A stretch of DNA of 64,000 bases from Prorocentrum cordatum (taxonomy: Eukaryota; Sar; Dinophyceae; Prorocentrales; Prorocentraceae), in NCBI GenBank assembly GCA_963575745.1, contig CAUYUJ010020278.1, positions 33,501-97,500 of the forward strand, given 5' to 3'. A model generated the notes under the pieces. It had not been told where the DNA came from and made no database searches. It saw only the letters and a list, made by a program, of their open reading frames with translations. Shown here piece after piece: positions 19,202 through 30,480 of this stretch (positions are counted from its first letter, which is position 1; each line of letters begins with the position of its first letter). The translations under genes were made by a program, and so were the position numbers.

Positions 19202-19347
19202 TTCAGTCGGGCCTGTCCCTCTACAGGAGGAGTTTCCAAACATAGTCAAACGTATTCAGGGGAGGTCTTTCTGCTAGCCTTGAATATGTTTGACTATGTT
19301 TCATTTTTCCTTCAAAATCCGCCTGTAGGAGGGCATGCGCGACCCAA
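19202..19347. mobile_element. TIR element family A, copy 3
   Basis: A 146-bp element. Left end TTCAGTCGGGCCTGTCCC; right end inward TTGGGTCGCGCATGCCCTCC. Flanks GCCAACAC (19194-19201) and GCCAATAC (19348-19355) differ by one base. The interior has a second inverted pair (AAACATAGTCAAAC / GTTTGACTATGTTT). Confidence 0.88.
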
Positions 19348-19619
19348 GCCAATACCCGAGCGCGCAAGGCCAACAAACAAATTTCACAGGCCAAACAGAG
19401 CGTTTTGGCCTGTGGAGCTTCTTCTCGGCCTTGCGCGTTGCAGCCGATTATTTTGGATTGAGTCGACCCGCATGGCAAGGATGGGCAACCTTCCTAAGGA
19501 TACCCTTGCATCCTTGCCTCCTCGGTCCATACTTGGCCACTTCCGTCGGCCGCGCCCCGCTCGAGAAGCTTCGACATGGGCATCCAAGGCCCTTGCAGCC
19601 TTTTCGCGCATCCTTATGA

Positions 19620-19830
19620 TACGGGCCGACTGCAACTGCTTCGGTACGCCCGTTTTGAACCGCATCACGTGCCATGCTCAAAACGTCCGTTTCAATCCGG
19701 TGCGTGTTGATTCCGCGCATGGGCCCACGTTTCGGGCGAACGCATTTCGTCAGACCTTCGTTTCCAGCCCGCGTGTGGAGCTCCGTATCGATACGCTACG
19801 TGTCGCGTGTTGCGCACCGGGGCAGCTGAG
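19620..19830 (+). repeat. dispersed repeat family E, copy 1
   Basis: About 210 bp (GGTACGCCCGTTTTGA, CAAAACGTCCGTTTCAA, GGCCCACGTTTCGGGCGAAC, GTGGAGCTCCGTATCGAT) match the reverse complement of 54425-54640 along the whole length, at an identity I estimate at roughly three quarters. Both copies can read as VELRI(D/G)TLRVACCA, but openness alone does not show translation. Confidence 0.75.
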
Positions 19831-19962
19831 TTTGGGACTCAGGGTTCTTTGTAGCGGACCGCATATCTCGCCGACTCCATCGAATTCGAGAGCGCACCAC
19901 TGCGACCCATGCGCCGCGCACCCTGCAGCGAGTCCACGGGTCGCACGGCACTGCCGCCCCGC

Positions 19963-20055
19963 CGAGGGGTACGGTGCCATCTTCTTCGACGAGTTCCACG
20001 AGCGAAACCTCGATTCCGACTTGAGGAGCTCCTTTTGCCATGACGTGATGCTTGG
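19963..20055 (+). CDS. DEAH-type RNA helicase, exon with motif II
   Basis: About 30 codons: GYGAIFFDEFHERNLDSDL followed by RSSFCHDVM. The Walker-B/DEAH box here is DEFH followed by ER and xxDxDL. This is the motif-II form I know from HrpB-like and related DEAH-box RNA helicases, ATP-driven RNA unwinding enzymes. Two bulky hydrophobics precede the Asp, as the family requires. The matching motif III (SAT) lies 1.75 kb downstream in the same orientation at 21819-21827, so this looks like one exon of a split gene or of a relic. The boundaries are not resolved. A GTGATG after CATGAC is one possible donor. The other helicase motifs (I, Ia, IV-VI) were not found in the window. Confidence 0.6.
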
Positions 20056-20069
20056 TTGTAGCGCGGCTG

Positions 20070-20125
20070 CGCTTGCCCTCTCCTCCTCCTCTCCTCCTCC
20101 TCCTCCTCCTCCTCATGTCGCCCTT
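20070..20125. repeat. short (TCC)n tract
   Basis: TCCTCC run immediately downstream of the helicase motif-II exon. Confidence 0.85.
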
Positions 20126-20279
20126 GTCGTCGTCGTCAGCACACCCACCCTCTGGCCTCATGCGTAGCAGAAACCCGAATCGCAGACACGAGCTGGATCC
20201 ATAGTTTTTTCTGATTGGGGCGATGGAAGAGGTCCACGAAAGGGATGGCCTTGTCGTGAGGTGTCCGCGTTGCTCGTCG

Positions 20280-20435
20280 CCTCGTCGCCGTCGTCGTCGT
20301 CGAGAGGATGAGGAGCAGGCGGAGGAGCAGCACCAGAACCAGCACCAGCACCAGCAGAAGCATTAGGAGCAGCAGCAGGAGGAGGAACGTGAGCAGGAGG
20401 AGGAGGAGGAGGAGGAGGAGGAGGACCAGTGGAAG
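20280..20435. repeat. (GTC)n, (AGC)n and (GGA)n mixed microsatellite
   Basis: CGTCGTCG, then AGCACCAGAACCAGCACCAG, then GGAGGA runs. It lies in the candidate helicase intron. Confidence 0.85.
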
Positions 20436-20439
20436 CCCA

Positions 20440-20765
20440 AGAGTCATCAACGATGATGGAATAAGCCCTCCCTCCAAGCTTCTTTTTCATAGGCCCCTAC
20501 AACGGTTCATTTCCACTGTGGGAACTGCCTCGTTGGAAGACAACCGTTTGAATGCCCTTAAGCATGCCAAGACAGTGTTCTCGGGATTCCAACGCCACGG
20601 ATCAACCTGACTGTTGCGTCTTGGCGATCTTGACTCGTGCCAGAACGCCATTCCTGAGACTTCAACACAGCGAACCAACGTAACTGTTGCACCCTCAGAA
20701 TCCTGACTCCTTCCAGAGAGCACCGTTTTTGTACGCTGATCATGGGAGGTCGCGAAACTCTTGTA
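20440..20765. other. no gene recognised; decayed ~90-bp repeats
   Basis: Phrases such as CAACGTAACTGTTGC and CAACCTGACTGTTGC, and ATTCCAACGCC and AGAATCCTGACTCC, suggest two or three decayed copies of a unit. No coding call. Confidence 0.4.
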
Positions 20766-20767
20766 AG

Positions 20768-21182
20768 TCTTCAAGGCGAATCTGCGCGGCGCTAAGGCGA
20801 GAGCCACATTTTGAAAAGGAACCGCCCTCAATCCGTGAAACTCTTCAAAATTTTAGACAGCGAATGTGCGACGCGCTAAGGCGAGACCCACATTTTGAAA
20901 ACCACCCGCCCTCAATGCATCAAGCTCTTGCAAAATTGTGAAATGAATGCGCGCGGCGGCAAGGCGAGAGCCGCATTTTGAAAAGGAGCCGTCCTCAATC
21001 CGCGAAGTTCTTCAAATTTTTAACAACGAATGTGCGCGGCGCCAAGGCGAGACCCACATTTTGAAAATCACCCGCCCTCAATCTGTGAAGCTCCTGCAAT
21101 TTTCAAAACGAATGTGCGCGGTTGTAAGGCAAGAGCCACATTATAAAACACCCGCTTTCAATCCGTGAAGCTGTTGTCATCT
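20768..21182. repeat. 84-bp tandem repeat (28-codon unit), about 5 copies
   Basis: Units with GAGA(G/C)CCACATTTTGAAAA and CCTCAATCCGTGAAGCTC start about every 84 bp (20828, 20912, 20994, 21078, 21160 mark the same phase). Alternate units are more alike, hinting at a 168-bp higher order. Because 84 is divisible by three, frames are open in parts, but stops interrupt them. Confidence 0.9.
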
Positions 21183-21744
21183 GTAAAGCTTAAGGGTCAT
21201 AAGTGGTGAGGAGATCTCATGCGACACGCCCGGCCCGCCCTAAGAACTGGCCTCGGGGTGCGACAGGGAGAGGCTGTTTATAAGGAAAAGGGATGGGAGG
21301 AGGCGAGGTCATCGTGATTCTCCAGCCTGTCGACGTACGACCTGCGAGCAGAAAGGGAACACGGTGAGCATCTCGCATTCGGGGGCGCCTGTGGTTAGTT
21401 TCCCATTCCGAGCATGCTGGGCCTTGCAGCAAGTTTCGGCTGCGCCGATCGTGAAGGTCCTTTTGTGACCCAGTACTTCTGCATCTTCCATGAAGTTGGC
21501 CCAGGTTGTAGATTCTCTCCCCATGTACAGGGCGGCACTGACAAGGCCAGGCCTGCTGACCAGCCAGTCTGTGATCTGACCCAGGTCTCGAAGGATACGG
21601 TACCCCTTTCCTGAGTCATGGGTCTGGCTGTGCATTGCGGGAGGGGGCCGAGGAAGCCCATTGTCTTAGCACGTGCCCAGGCGAGGCGAACGCGGATCAA
21701 AGAGGCGCGTCCCGTCGCCCCCCCTCCGCGCTCCCTGAGAGAAG
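21183..21744. other. no gene recognised (candidate intron sequence)
   Basis: Unique sequence between the 84-bp array and the helicase motif-III exon. The minus strand has a mixed-composition open frame near 21395-21856 but no recognised domain. Confidence 0.35.
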
Positions 21745-21759
21745 ACCGGCCTTGCAGCT

Positions 21760-21850
21760 TTTCGATGTGCTTGGCGGCCCAGCGCGCCCGTAATCTGCAA
21801 TTCAAGCTCGTCGTCATGAGCGCCACCTTCGGCACTTTGTCGGTTCCCCG
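21760..21850 (+). CDS. DEAH-type RNA helicase, exon with motif III
   Basis: About 30 codons ending RARNLQFKLVVMSATFGTL. Beta-strand KLVVM followed by SAT is helicase motif III, which couples ATP hydrolysis to unwinding. In HrpB-like helicases SAT lies about 28-30 residues after DEFHER. Joining this exon to the upstream one (about 22 residues from DEFH to DVM, then 9-14 residues before SAT) gives the right spacing. Just downstream the frame runs into GGA/GAT repeats without the next helicase segment, so the gene is either split by another long intron or truncated. Confidence 0.6.
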
Positions 21851-21869
21851 CCGCAAACCAGGACAAGGA

Positions 21870-21951
21870 AGGGAAGGAAGAGAAGGAGGAGGAATACGAT
21901 GATCATGATGACGAGGATGATGATGATGATGATGATGACGATGATGATAAC

Positions 21952-21994
<43 letters not shown>

Positions 21995-22242
21995 CTGATG
22001 GTGATGATGATAACGATAAGGACGATAATGATGCTGCTGATGATGATTTTGATGAGGATGGCTACGATGGTGATGACGATGATGGTGGTGATGACGATGG
22101 CGATCAGGATGGGATGATGGTGGTGATGGTGGTGATGGTGGTGGTGATGATGACGATGACGATGACGATGATGGTGGTGATGAGGATGTTGATGATGATG
22201 GTGATGATGGTGTTGGTGGGTGGTCATGATGATTGTTGTGAC

Positions 22243-22286
<44 letters not shown>

Positions 22287-23098
22287 CGATGTGGTTGAGG
22301 ATGAGAATGAGAACGAGGATGAGGAGGCCGATGATGGTGTTGATGATGATTATGAGGAGGAGGAGGAGGAAGTGGAGGAGGAGGGGGATGCTGAGTATGA
22401 TGAAATTGATGATGATGTGGTTGCTGATGATGCTGATATTGCTGCTGTTGATGATGATGATGATGATGATGATGAGGTTGATGATGCTGATGATGGTGGT
22501 GGCGATGATGGTTGTGCTGCCCATGGTGATGGTGGCTATGATGACGACGACGACGATGATGACGTGAATGACGACGATGATGATGCTGATGATGACGATG
22601 CTGATGATATTGCTGATGATGCTTATGTTGATGACGAGTATGATGATGCTGATGGCGATGATGGTATGACGCTGTCGCTGATGATGATGATGCCGATGCT
22701 GATATGTATGATGAGGTTGCTGCTGGTGGTGGAGTTGATGATCTTGATGCTGATGCTGCTGATGATGATGATGCTGATGATGATTATGATGATACTTATT
22801 GTTGGTGATGATGATGATTATGCTGATGATTATGCTGATGCTGATGCTGCTGTGAAAGATGCCGCTGTTTGTGATGATGACGGTGGCAATGCTGGTGATG
22901 ATGCTGCTGAGGATGATGATCATGATGCTGATGATGATGATACCGATGATGATTATGCTGACGATGATGCAGAGGATTATGCTGCTGTTGATGATCATGA
23001 GGATTGTGATGCTGATGATGACGATGATGATGATGCTGATGCTGATGCTGATACTGATGCTGATGATGATGCTGATCATGTTCATGATGATGTCGAGG
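21870..23098. repeat. 1.2-kb (GAT)n trinucleotide tract
   Basis: GATGAT with GCT/GGT/GAC variants. Plus frames give poly-Asp/Met, minus frames poly-His/Ile. None is a gene. The (ATC)n tract at 56580-57050 is the opposite orientation of the same motif. Confidence 0.95.
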
Positions 23099-23099
23099 A

Positions 23100-23690
23100 G
23101 CAGAAGGAGGAAGAGTAGCAGGAGCAGAAGGAGGAGGAGGAGGACGAGGACTAGGAGGAGGAGGAGGAGGAGGAGGAGGAGGAGGAGGAGGAGGCAGGAG
23201 GAGGAGGAAGGAGGAGGAGGAGGAGAAGAGGAGGAGGAGGAGGAGGAGGAGGAGAAGGAGAAGGAGGAGGAGGTGGAGGAGGAGGATGAGAGGGAGGAGG
23301 AAAGGAGGAGAAGGCGGATGAGAGATGGAGGGGAGGAGGAGGAGGAGGAAGGAGGAGGAGGAGGAAAGGAGGAGGAGGAGGAGGAGAAGAGGAGGCGGAG
23401 GAGGAGGAGCAGGAGGAGGAGGAGGAGGAGAAGGAGGAGGAGAGGAGGGAGGAGGAGGGAGGAGGAGAGAGGAGAGGAGGAGGAAGAGGAGGAGGAGGAG
23501 GGAGGAGGAGAGGAGGAAGGAGGAGGGGAGGAGGAGGAGGAGGAAGGAGTAGGAGAATGAGGAGGAGGAGGGAGGAGAATGAAGGAGGAGGAGGAGGAGA
23601 AGGAGGAGGAGGAGGCGGAGGCGGAGGAGGAGGAAGAGGTGGAGGAGGAGGAGGAGGTGGAGGAGGAGGAGGAGGAGACAGGAGGGCTTG
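23100..23690. repeat. (GGA)n microsatellite
   Basis: ~590 bp of GGA with GGAGGGA interruptions, contiguous with the (GAT)n tract. Confidence 0.95.
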
Positions 23691-24117
23691 GCACTCCAGC
23701 CAAGCGGCCCTCGCCCTCGAAGGCTCCCAGGCTTGGCATCCCGTCCGTCCTGGAAGCCAGCGGCAACCCCCCCTCCAAGGGCGGGGGGTGTCCAGGGTCC
23801 ACAGCTGGCCAGCTCTCGCCTCTTCGCCAGAGGGTCTCTCTTTCTCTCTCTCGCTCTCTCTCTCTCTCTCCCTCTCCCTCCCTCTGTTGTTTCCCAGCCC
23901 GCTGGCGGCTGCCTCCCTCCTCGTCCGGCTCTTCGTCCTTCTGCTCTTCTCCGTGCTCCTCCAAAGCCCTCCATCCGCTCCCGCTCTTCCTTCCTCTCCA
24001 ACCGCTCTCTGCTGGGGAGAGGGAAACGAGGCGAGATAATGAGAGACAGAGATAGAGAGAGCGAGAGAGACCATTCGATATAGACATACATATCACTATC
24101 TGTGCATACACCCATAC
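23691..24117. repeat. unique stretch with (CT)n and (GA)n runs
   Basis: No gene recognised. CT-dinucleotide tract at about 23838-23885, GAGA tract at about 24035-24070. Confidence 0.7.
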
Positions 24118-24240
24118 ACACACATATATATATATGTATTTATATTTTTATATAGACACATGTATTTATATGTACGCGAACATCTATGTACTCATCAACA
24201 CGTGCAACAATATATATATATATATATATATATGTCTACA
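24118..24240. repeat. (TA)n / CATA microsatellite
   Basis: ACATATATATATATG and related TA-rich runs. Confidence 0.9.
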
Positions 24241-25080
24241 TGTACATACACGTATAAACTCCTTTCCATCTAATTTACTTGATCCGAAACCCTGCGACCC
24301 CCCCCCCCTCAGGAACGAGACCCCACCGATTCCTGGTCCCACGGGCCTTTTGGACGCCCTTGCAGAGGATCTCCTGGGACTTCTGCTTATCATGCGCAAG
24401 GCTTAGCCAGCGATCCCAAAACGGTCAGGAGGGCGTCGAAACGGCCCCACGAGAGTCCCAACCGACCCCACACACTCACCAGACGCCCGAAGAGGGCCCA
24501 GAGCACACCCCCAAAGTGCCCTGAAACACACAAAACAGCAGAGACACTCTGTTGGCCCGTGTGCACTTCTTCTCAGTGCTCGGTTCTTCGGTCTTCGAGG
24601 CGTCCAATACCGCCCGAGATGCCTCCAAGATCGGCCCGATAGTGGCCACGAGGGCGTCAAGACGACCTCGGAGAGCCCCAATGCAGCCCAACAGGCCCCA
24701 CGATGGCCCCACGAAAGTCCCAAGACGGCCCCAGATGGCCCCAAGACACCCCCCAGAACACTTTGAGTTGGAACCCGGTCGTTGAGGGAAGCCACGAAGG
24801 GCAGCATGGTGTCCAGACTCAGAGGCCGTCAGAAGAGCATCTGCCGGCCTGCAGGGGCCCCCAACAAGCCCCCACAAGCCGTCGAGGCGTCGAGGGGCAG
24901 TGACTCCCCCAAGGAGGAGCCCCCGCAAGACATGGGGACGGGCCCGCAGCCAACGAGGACGGAGAAGGGTTCGCAGAGAATGGCGAGAACGATCAATGTG
25001 CAAAGGGAAGAGAAAATAATGGGAGAGGAGGGGACCAAAGAGAACGTCAGCGCGAAAACGGAGACAAGGACATCATATCA
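24241..25080. repeat. degenerate GGCCCCAAGACG-type low-complexity sequence
   Basis: No gene recognised. Between about 24420 and 24760 short phrases (CCCCACGA, CCCAAGACGGCCCC, CCCCAAGACACCCC) recur irregularly. The same style occurs inverted at 32540-32815 and direct at 62850-63290, each near a GGA/TCC tract. Confidence 0.55.
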
Positions 25081-25366
25081 TACTGTTATATCTCTCTCTC
25101 TCTATCTCTCTCCCTCTCTCGCTTCCTATCTCTCATTCTGCCCGTGCGAAACTTCAGGGACCAGGGTGCATGGCGCGAAGTGCCAATGACGCCTTGTACA
25201 CCATATACACATATATATACATATGAAAATATGTAGATGTATGTATGTGCATACCCGAGCTTTTATTGTTAGCATGGTGCTCGCAATCCGTTGCGGGTGA
25301 AAGTTCCGTTTGACTGCTGCCCAGTAGGATGAGAGACAGAGAGAGCGATAGAGACAAGAGAGAGAT

Positions 25367-25397
<31 letters not shown>

Positions 25398-25600
25398 GAG
25401 AGAGCGAGAGTTAGCGAGAGAGAGAGAGAGAGACATACTAAGATCTGTATGTAAGCATATCATAGTATACACATAATTGGGCAGGGACATATATACACAT
25501 ACATATATCTATATATATGTATTGCGAGAAAGACATCTATTTATATGTAATGCACACATCTATAGATATATAGGGGAGAGAGGGGAGAGAGAGAGGAGTA
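25081..25600. repeat. (CT)n, (TA)n and (GA)n microsatellites
   Basis: CT run 25088-25120, TACATATA near 25205-25250, GAGA run 25330-25435, TA/CA-rich 25485-25570. Confidence 0.9.
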
Positions 25601-25617
25601 TTTGCTTGCATATGCAT

Positions 25618-26320
25618 ATCCGAGTGCGGGGGCCGAAAGCTGATTCATTAACCCTGGGTGCATGGTTGAAGTGGGGATCCGTGGTGAAGGTTCTACTTGT
25701 TGCGTCGTTGCGTTGTTGTTCCTTTGTTTGCTGTCGTCGTCCTACCCGCGACCCACCCCGCCACCCACCCCTCGACCAACCTCGCAACCCACCCCGCGAC
25801 CCACCCCGCGACCCACCCTGCGACCCACACGCGACCCACCCTGCGACCCACCCGCGACCCACCCGCGACCCACCCACGACCCACCCCGCGACCCACCCCA
25901 CGACCCACCCGCGACCCACTTCGCGACCCACCCGCGACCGACCCCGCGACCCAGCCCGCGACCCATCCCGCGACCCTTTCAGTCAGAGTGAGGGGGCCGA
26001 ACGGTCATTCACTGTCCCTGGGTGCGTGGCTGAAGTGGGGACGGCGAGGATTCTGCTTGTTTTGTTGCGTCGTCCCCCCCGCCACCCGGCCCGCGACCCA
26101 CCCGCGACCCACACCGCGACCCACCGCAACCCACCCCCGCGACCTACCCGCGACCCACCCGCGACCCACCCCGCGACCCGCTCGCGACCTACCCGCGACC
26201 CACCCGCGAACCACTCGCGACCCACCCGCGACCCACCCGCGACCCGGCCCGCGACCCACCCGCGACCCACCGTTGACCCATCCGCGACCAACTTGCGACC
26301 CACCCCGCGACCCACCCACA
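25618..26320 (+). repeat. two CGACCCACC arrays, each preceded by a shared ~110-bp leader
   Basis: Arrays of 9-13-bp units (CGACCCACCCCG / CGACCCACCCG) fill 25750-25975 and 26095-26318. Each is preceded by a leader with GGGGGCCGAA, CATTCACTGTCCCTGGGTG, GGCTGAAGTGGGGA and a GTTGCGTCGT stretch (leaders at about 25625 and 25985). The complete cassette recurs in reverse complement at 27440-27892. Confidence 0.9.
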
Positions 26321-26436
26321 TTTGTGTTAACTGAAAAATCGGCGCCTGCGGCGGACTCGTTAGTATAGCTTGACATTCTGCGCCTGCGGCGGGCTTCTTC
26401 AGAGCCTCGCAGACTGCCGAAGCCCCCGCCGCCCCC

Positions 26437-26508
26437 TCACTCTTATCCGCAACTGCGGCGGGCTATATGACACCCCGCAATTGCGGATAAGAGTGAGGGG
26501 GCTGGCGC
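26437..26508. repeat. perfect-armed hairpin
   Basis: GCCCCCTCACTCTTATCCGC and its exact complement GCGGATAAGAGTGAGGGGGC enclose a ~28-bp loop. The arm shares CCCCCTCACTCT with the leader of the CGACCC arrays. Confidence 0.9.
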
Positions 26509-26569
26509 GGGCGACGCGGGCGTCGTCAAGCCGGCGGACCTCGTGGCCCCCACCTTCCTTGTCGATGGC

Positions 26570-26905
26570 GCTCTCCTCCTCCTCCTCTGCCTTCTCCTCC
26601 TCCTCTTCCTCGTCCTCGTCCTCGTCCTCATCGTCATCGTCGTCCTCCTCCTCCACCTCGTCCTCCTCCTCCTCTTCTTCCTCGTCCTCCCTCTCCTCCC
26701 CTCGTCCTTCCATCATCGTCCTCCCATTGTCGTCATGTTCCTCCTCGTCGTCCTCCTCCTCTTCCCCCCCTCCCGATCCTCCCCCCTCCTCCTTTTCGTC
26801 GTCGTCGTCGTCGACGTCGTCGTCGTCCCCTTCCTCGTCCTCCTCCTCCTCCTCCTCCTCCTCTCCTCATCCTCATCCTCATCCTCCTTCTCCTCCTCGT
26901 CCTCC
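26570..26905. repeat. (TCC)n / (GTC)n microsatellite
   Basis: TCC and CGTCGTCGT runs. Open frames across it are artefacts. Confidence 0.95.
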
Positions 26906-26914
26906 TGCAAAAGC

Positions 26915-27440
26915 AGCCCGCCGCAGGCGCCGAAAATTTGGTTTGTACACTGAACGTGGTTTGGGTCGCGGGTGGGCCGCGGGTTCTCCACCGGGAACGA
27001 ATGCAAAAGATGCCCGCCGCAGGCGCCGAAAAGATTGGTTTGTACCCTGAACGTGGTCGCGGGTGGGCCGCGGTCTCTCCACCTGGAACGAATGCCGCCG
27101 CAGGCGCCGAAAAATGTGGTTGTACCCTGAACGTGGTTTGGGTCGCGGGTTGTCGCGAGCCGCGGGCGTGGAACGAATGCAAAAGATGCCCGCCGCAGGC
27201 GCCGAAAAAATTGGTTTGTACCCTGAACGTGGTCGCGGGTGGGCCGCGGTCTCTCCACCTAGAACGATTCAAAAGATGCCCGCCGCAGGCGCCGAAAAAT
27301 GTGGTTTGTACCCTGAACGTGGTTTGGGTCGCGGGTTGGTCGCGAGCTGATCGCGGGGTGGGTCGCGGGCTCTCCACCTGGAAGGAATGCAAAAAAAGCC
27401 CGCCGCAGGCGCCGAAAATGTTGGTTTGTACCTTGAACGT
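26915..27440. repeat. 82-120-bp tandem repeat, 6 copies
   Basis: The motif CCCGCCGCAGGCGCCGAAAA, then GGTTTGTACCCTGAACGTGG, starts at about 26917, 27012, 27093, 27189, 27278 and 27398. Length varies because an inner GGTCGCGGGT segment is present or absent. Confidence 0.9.
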
Positions 27441-27892
27441 GGTTTGGGTCGAAGGTGGGTCGCGGGTGGGTCGCGGGGTGGGTCGCGGGTGGGTCGCGGG
27501 TGGGTCGCGGGTGGGTCGCGGGGTGGGTCGTGGGGTGGGTCGCGGGTGGGTCGCGGGGTGGTCGCGGGTGGGTGGGTCGCGGGGTGGGTCGCGGGGTGGG
27601 TCGCGGGGGGGGCGCGGGTGGGTCGCGGGTGGGTCGCGGGGTGGGTCGCGGGGTGGGTCGCGGGGTTGGTCGCGGGGTGGGTCGCGGGGTGGTCGCGGGG
27701 TTGGTCGCGGGTGGGTCGCGGGTGGGTCGCGGGGTGGGTCGCGGGTGGGTCGCGGGGCGGGGTTGCGGGTGGGGACGACGACAACAAACAACAACAAACA
27801 ACAACAAACAACAACACGAATCCGCACCGCGGAATCCCACTTCAGCCACGCACCCAGGGACAGTGAATGACCGTTCGGCCCCCTCACTCTGA
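27440..27892 (-). repeat. GGGTGGGTCGCG array with leader, inverted copy
   Basis: Units GGGTCGCGGGGT fill 27450-27775. They are followed by a CAACAAACAACAA run and CCACTTCAGCCACGCACCC, AGGGACAGTGAATGACCG, TTCGGCCCCCTCACTCT, which is the reverse complement of the leader at 25985-26045. Confidence 0.9.
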
Positions 27893-28590
27893 TGGAGTAT
27901 CAATTTGTGTATAGACAGACATGTGTAAATATACATTCATATACATATATAGAGAGACATTGAGATATAGACGGGGAGAGAGAGAGAGGGTTACATGCAT
28001 ATACGCAAATGCACATATGTGTGTGTATGTATGTATATATGTATGTATGTATGTATGTATGTGTGCGTACGTATTTAGTTATGCATGTATATATGTATGC
28101 ATGTAGGTATGTATTTATGTATGTATGTATGTATATATGCATGCAGGTATGTATGTGTGCGTATGTATGTATGTATGCATGCATGTATGCATGTATGCAT
28201 GTATGTATGTAAGTGTACATGTATGTATGTATGTATGTATGTATGTCTGTCTGTCTGTATGCATGTATGTATGTATGTATGTATGTATGTATGTCTGTGG
28301 GTAGGTAGGTTTGTATGTATGTATGTGTATGTATGTATGTATGTATGTATGTATGTCTATATGTGCGTATTTATGCATGCATATATGTATGTACGTGTTC
28401 ATGTATGTATGTGTGTATGTGTGTATGTATGTATGTATGTATGCATGCATGCATGCATGCATGCATGTATGTACGTATACCTGTGTGTACGTATGCATGT
28501 ATGTAGGTATGTGTGCATGTATGTTTGTATGCATGCATGTATGTATGTATGTACGCACGTATGTATGTATGTATGTAAGTGTGTGTATAA
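27893..28590. repeat. (TATG)n microsatellite
   Basis: About 600 bp of GTAT/GCAT tetranucleotide repeats from about 28015, preceded by GA- and TA-rich runs. Confidence 0.95.
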
Positions 28591-28900
28591 ATACATATAT
28601 CCGTAAGGGCTTCGCCCCCTGCCGCTGGCCTCCTCTCCCGGGTAACGGATCATGCAAGAGCTACGTCGTGAGGTTTGGGCGCCGTTTTGAAGCAGTGTTG
28701 GAACCTCATGGGGGAACGATAAGTCATCGGCAAGAAATATGTAGATTCAGATGATCTTGTTGAACTCGGTGTTGCATTTCGGACTTGCCCCCGCATGCTG
28801 TGCATTGGAAGCCCTCTTGGAAAGATTGGGGGCTGCTAGGGGCTAGAGTGGGCAAAATCGCGCGTCTGGGGCGGTCTTCTGGCTCCTCGGCGTCTGTTGT
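28591..28900. other. no gene recognised
   Basis: Unique sequence between two arrays; no trusted frame. Confidence 0.4.
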
Positions 28901-28904
28901 AAGG

Positions 28905-29655
28905 AACTGAGGCCTCGGGGGCGCGTGCGCACCGTAATTTGCAAGGAATCCTGGCCTCGGGGGCGCGGTCCTTGTGGAGGTTGCAGAGTGTTATGGCCTC
29001 GGGGACGCAAGTGGTGTATACTTTGCAATGTTTTGTTGCCTCTGGGACGCGAACATGGTGTAATTTACTAGGGTTCATGGCCTCGGGGGCGCGAGCATGG
29101 TGTAATTTACGACGGTTTGAAGTTTCGGGGGCGCGACCATTGTGTAACTTATGAGGGCTTATGGCCTCGGGGACGGAAGCACCGTGTAATTTACGAAGGT
29201 GTATGGCCTCGCGGAATCGAATATAGTGTAATTGACGAGGGTGTATTGCTTCGGGGACGCAGGTGTTGTGTAATGTACGAAGGCTTATAGCTTCGTTGGG
29301 CGCAAGCATTGAATCATTTACGCGGGTTTCTGGCCCAAGGGACGCGAATAGCGTACACTTTTTGAATGTTTATGGCCCCGGGGGGCGCACGTATTGAATC
29401 ATTTACGAGGTTGTATGGCCCAAGGGGCGCGAATAGCGTTTAATTTTCATGGGTGTATGGCCTCGAGGACGCGAAGATTGCATACTTTTCCAGGGCTGAT
29501 GGCCTCGGGGGCGCGGCTATTGTTTCATGTACGGGAGTGTATGGCCTCGGGGACGCAACTAGTGCATAATTTGCAAGGGATCGTGGCCCCAGGGGCACGA
29601 ATGCGGCGTGATTTACGAGGGACCGTGGCCCCAGAGGCGCGAGTCTCAAGCATTT
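28905..29655. repeat. ~43-bp minisatellite, about 17 copies
   Basis: Units with ATGGCCTCGGGGGCGCGA and GTGTAATTTACGAGGG repeat about every 43 bp with substantial divergence. Confidence 0.9.
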
Positions 29656-29784
29656 TTTCGTGACCCAGGGCCCCCTCTTACTCAATATGAAAATACTCTC
29701 CCTCTTCCCCTGATGGCGTCCGGGTGATGGCCGCGCACCCTCCGCGTACTGTTTTTTTCACACAGGACCGCCCGCCACCACCGC

Positions 29785-29960
29785 GCCGCACCACCACCAC
29801 CACCACCACCACCACCACCACCACCACCACCACCACCACACCAGCACCAACACACCAACACCACCACACCAGCACACACCACCACACCACCACACCACCA
29901 CCACCACCACCACCACCACCACCACCACCACCACCACCCACGCACACACGCACGCACGCA
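29785..29960. repeat. (CAC)n and (ACGC)n microsatellite
   Basis: CCACCA runs interrupted by CACACCAGCACCAACACACC, then CACGCACG. Confidence 0.95.
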
Positions 29961-30295
29961 CGCACGTGCACCACCACCCACTACGCACGCGCGTGCGGAG
30001 CCACAGGTCCGCTACGACACGCGTCCGCGGATAGAGAAAATCAGCGCCATGGTAAGGGATGGGAGGGAGGGGTAGGACGTCAGATATGACGCGAGCGCAC
30101 CTAGCTTGTCGGCCTCCCTTCCCCCCCCCCTCGCCCTCGCGCGGACAGTAGCTATTTACAGTAGGAAGCCGATAGCAAGACTGTAACATTGGAAACTGGA
30201 AACTGGAACTGGTGCAGGTTACTGGAAGCTGCAACTGGCGCAGGGCACTGCAACCCTCAGCCTCGCAGCCTGGTGGCCCCGCAAGGGGGCTGGCG
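29961..30295. other. no gene recognised
   Basis: Unique sequence with small direct repeats (GGAAACTGGAAACTGGAACTGG at about 30189; TGGAAGCTGCAACTGG). Confidence 0.4.
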
Positions 30296-30446
30296 GATAT
30301 ATATATATATATATATACATATATATATGCATATATATATAGAGATGCATATGTATGTATGTCTATATATATATATGGCAGGGGCAGTTCCCAAGATGTG
30401 TGTTTCCATGTTTGTGCAAAGATGATCTTTGGAATCGAATTTTCTT

Positions 30447-30480
<34 letters not shown>

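Noticed and set aside
21395-21856. Minus-strand frame over the helicase motif-III exon
   Set aside because: Plus strand carries the recognisable SAT motif; the minus frame has no domain.
21814-24123. A 769-codon minus-strand open frame and similar long frames at 2031-3467, 13172-14392, 14608-15342 and 51541-52521
   Set aside because: They read straight through GAT, GGA or TCC repeats, giving runs of one or two residues. Openness follows from repeat period three.
28905-29655. Possible CRISPR array (regular ~43-bp spacing)
   Set aside because: Units vary along their whole length with no constant repeat and variable spacer, and the genome is eukaryotic.
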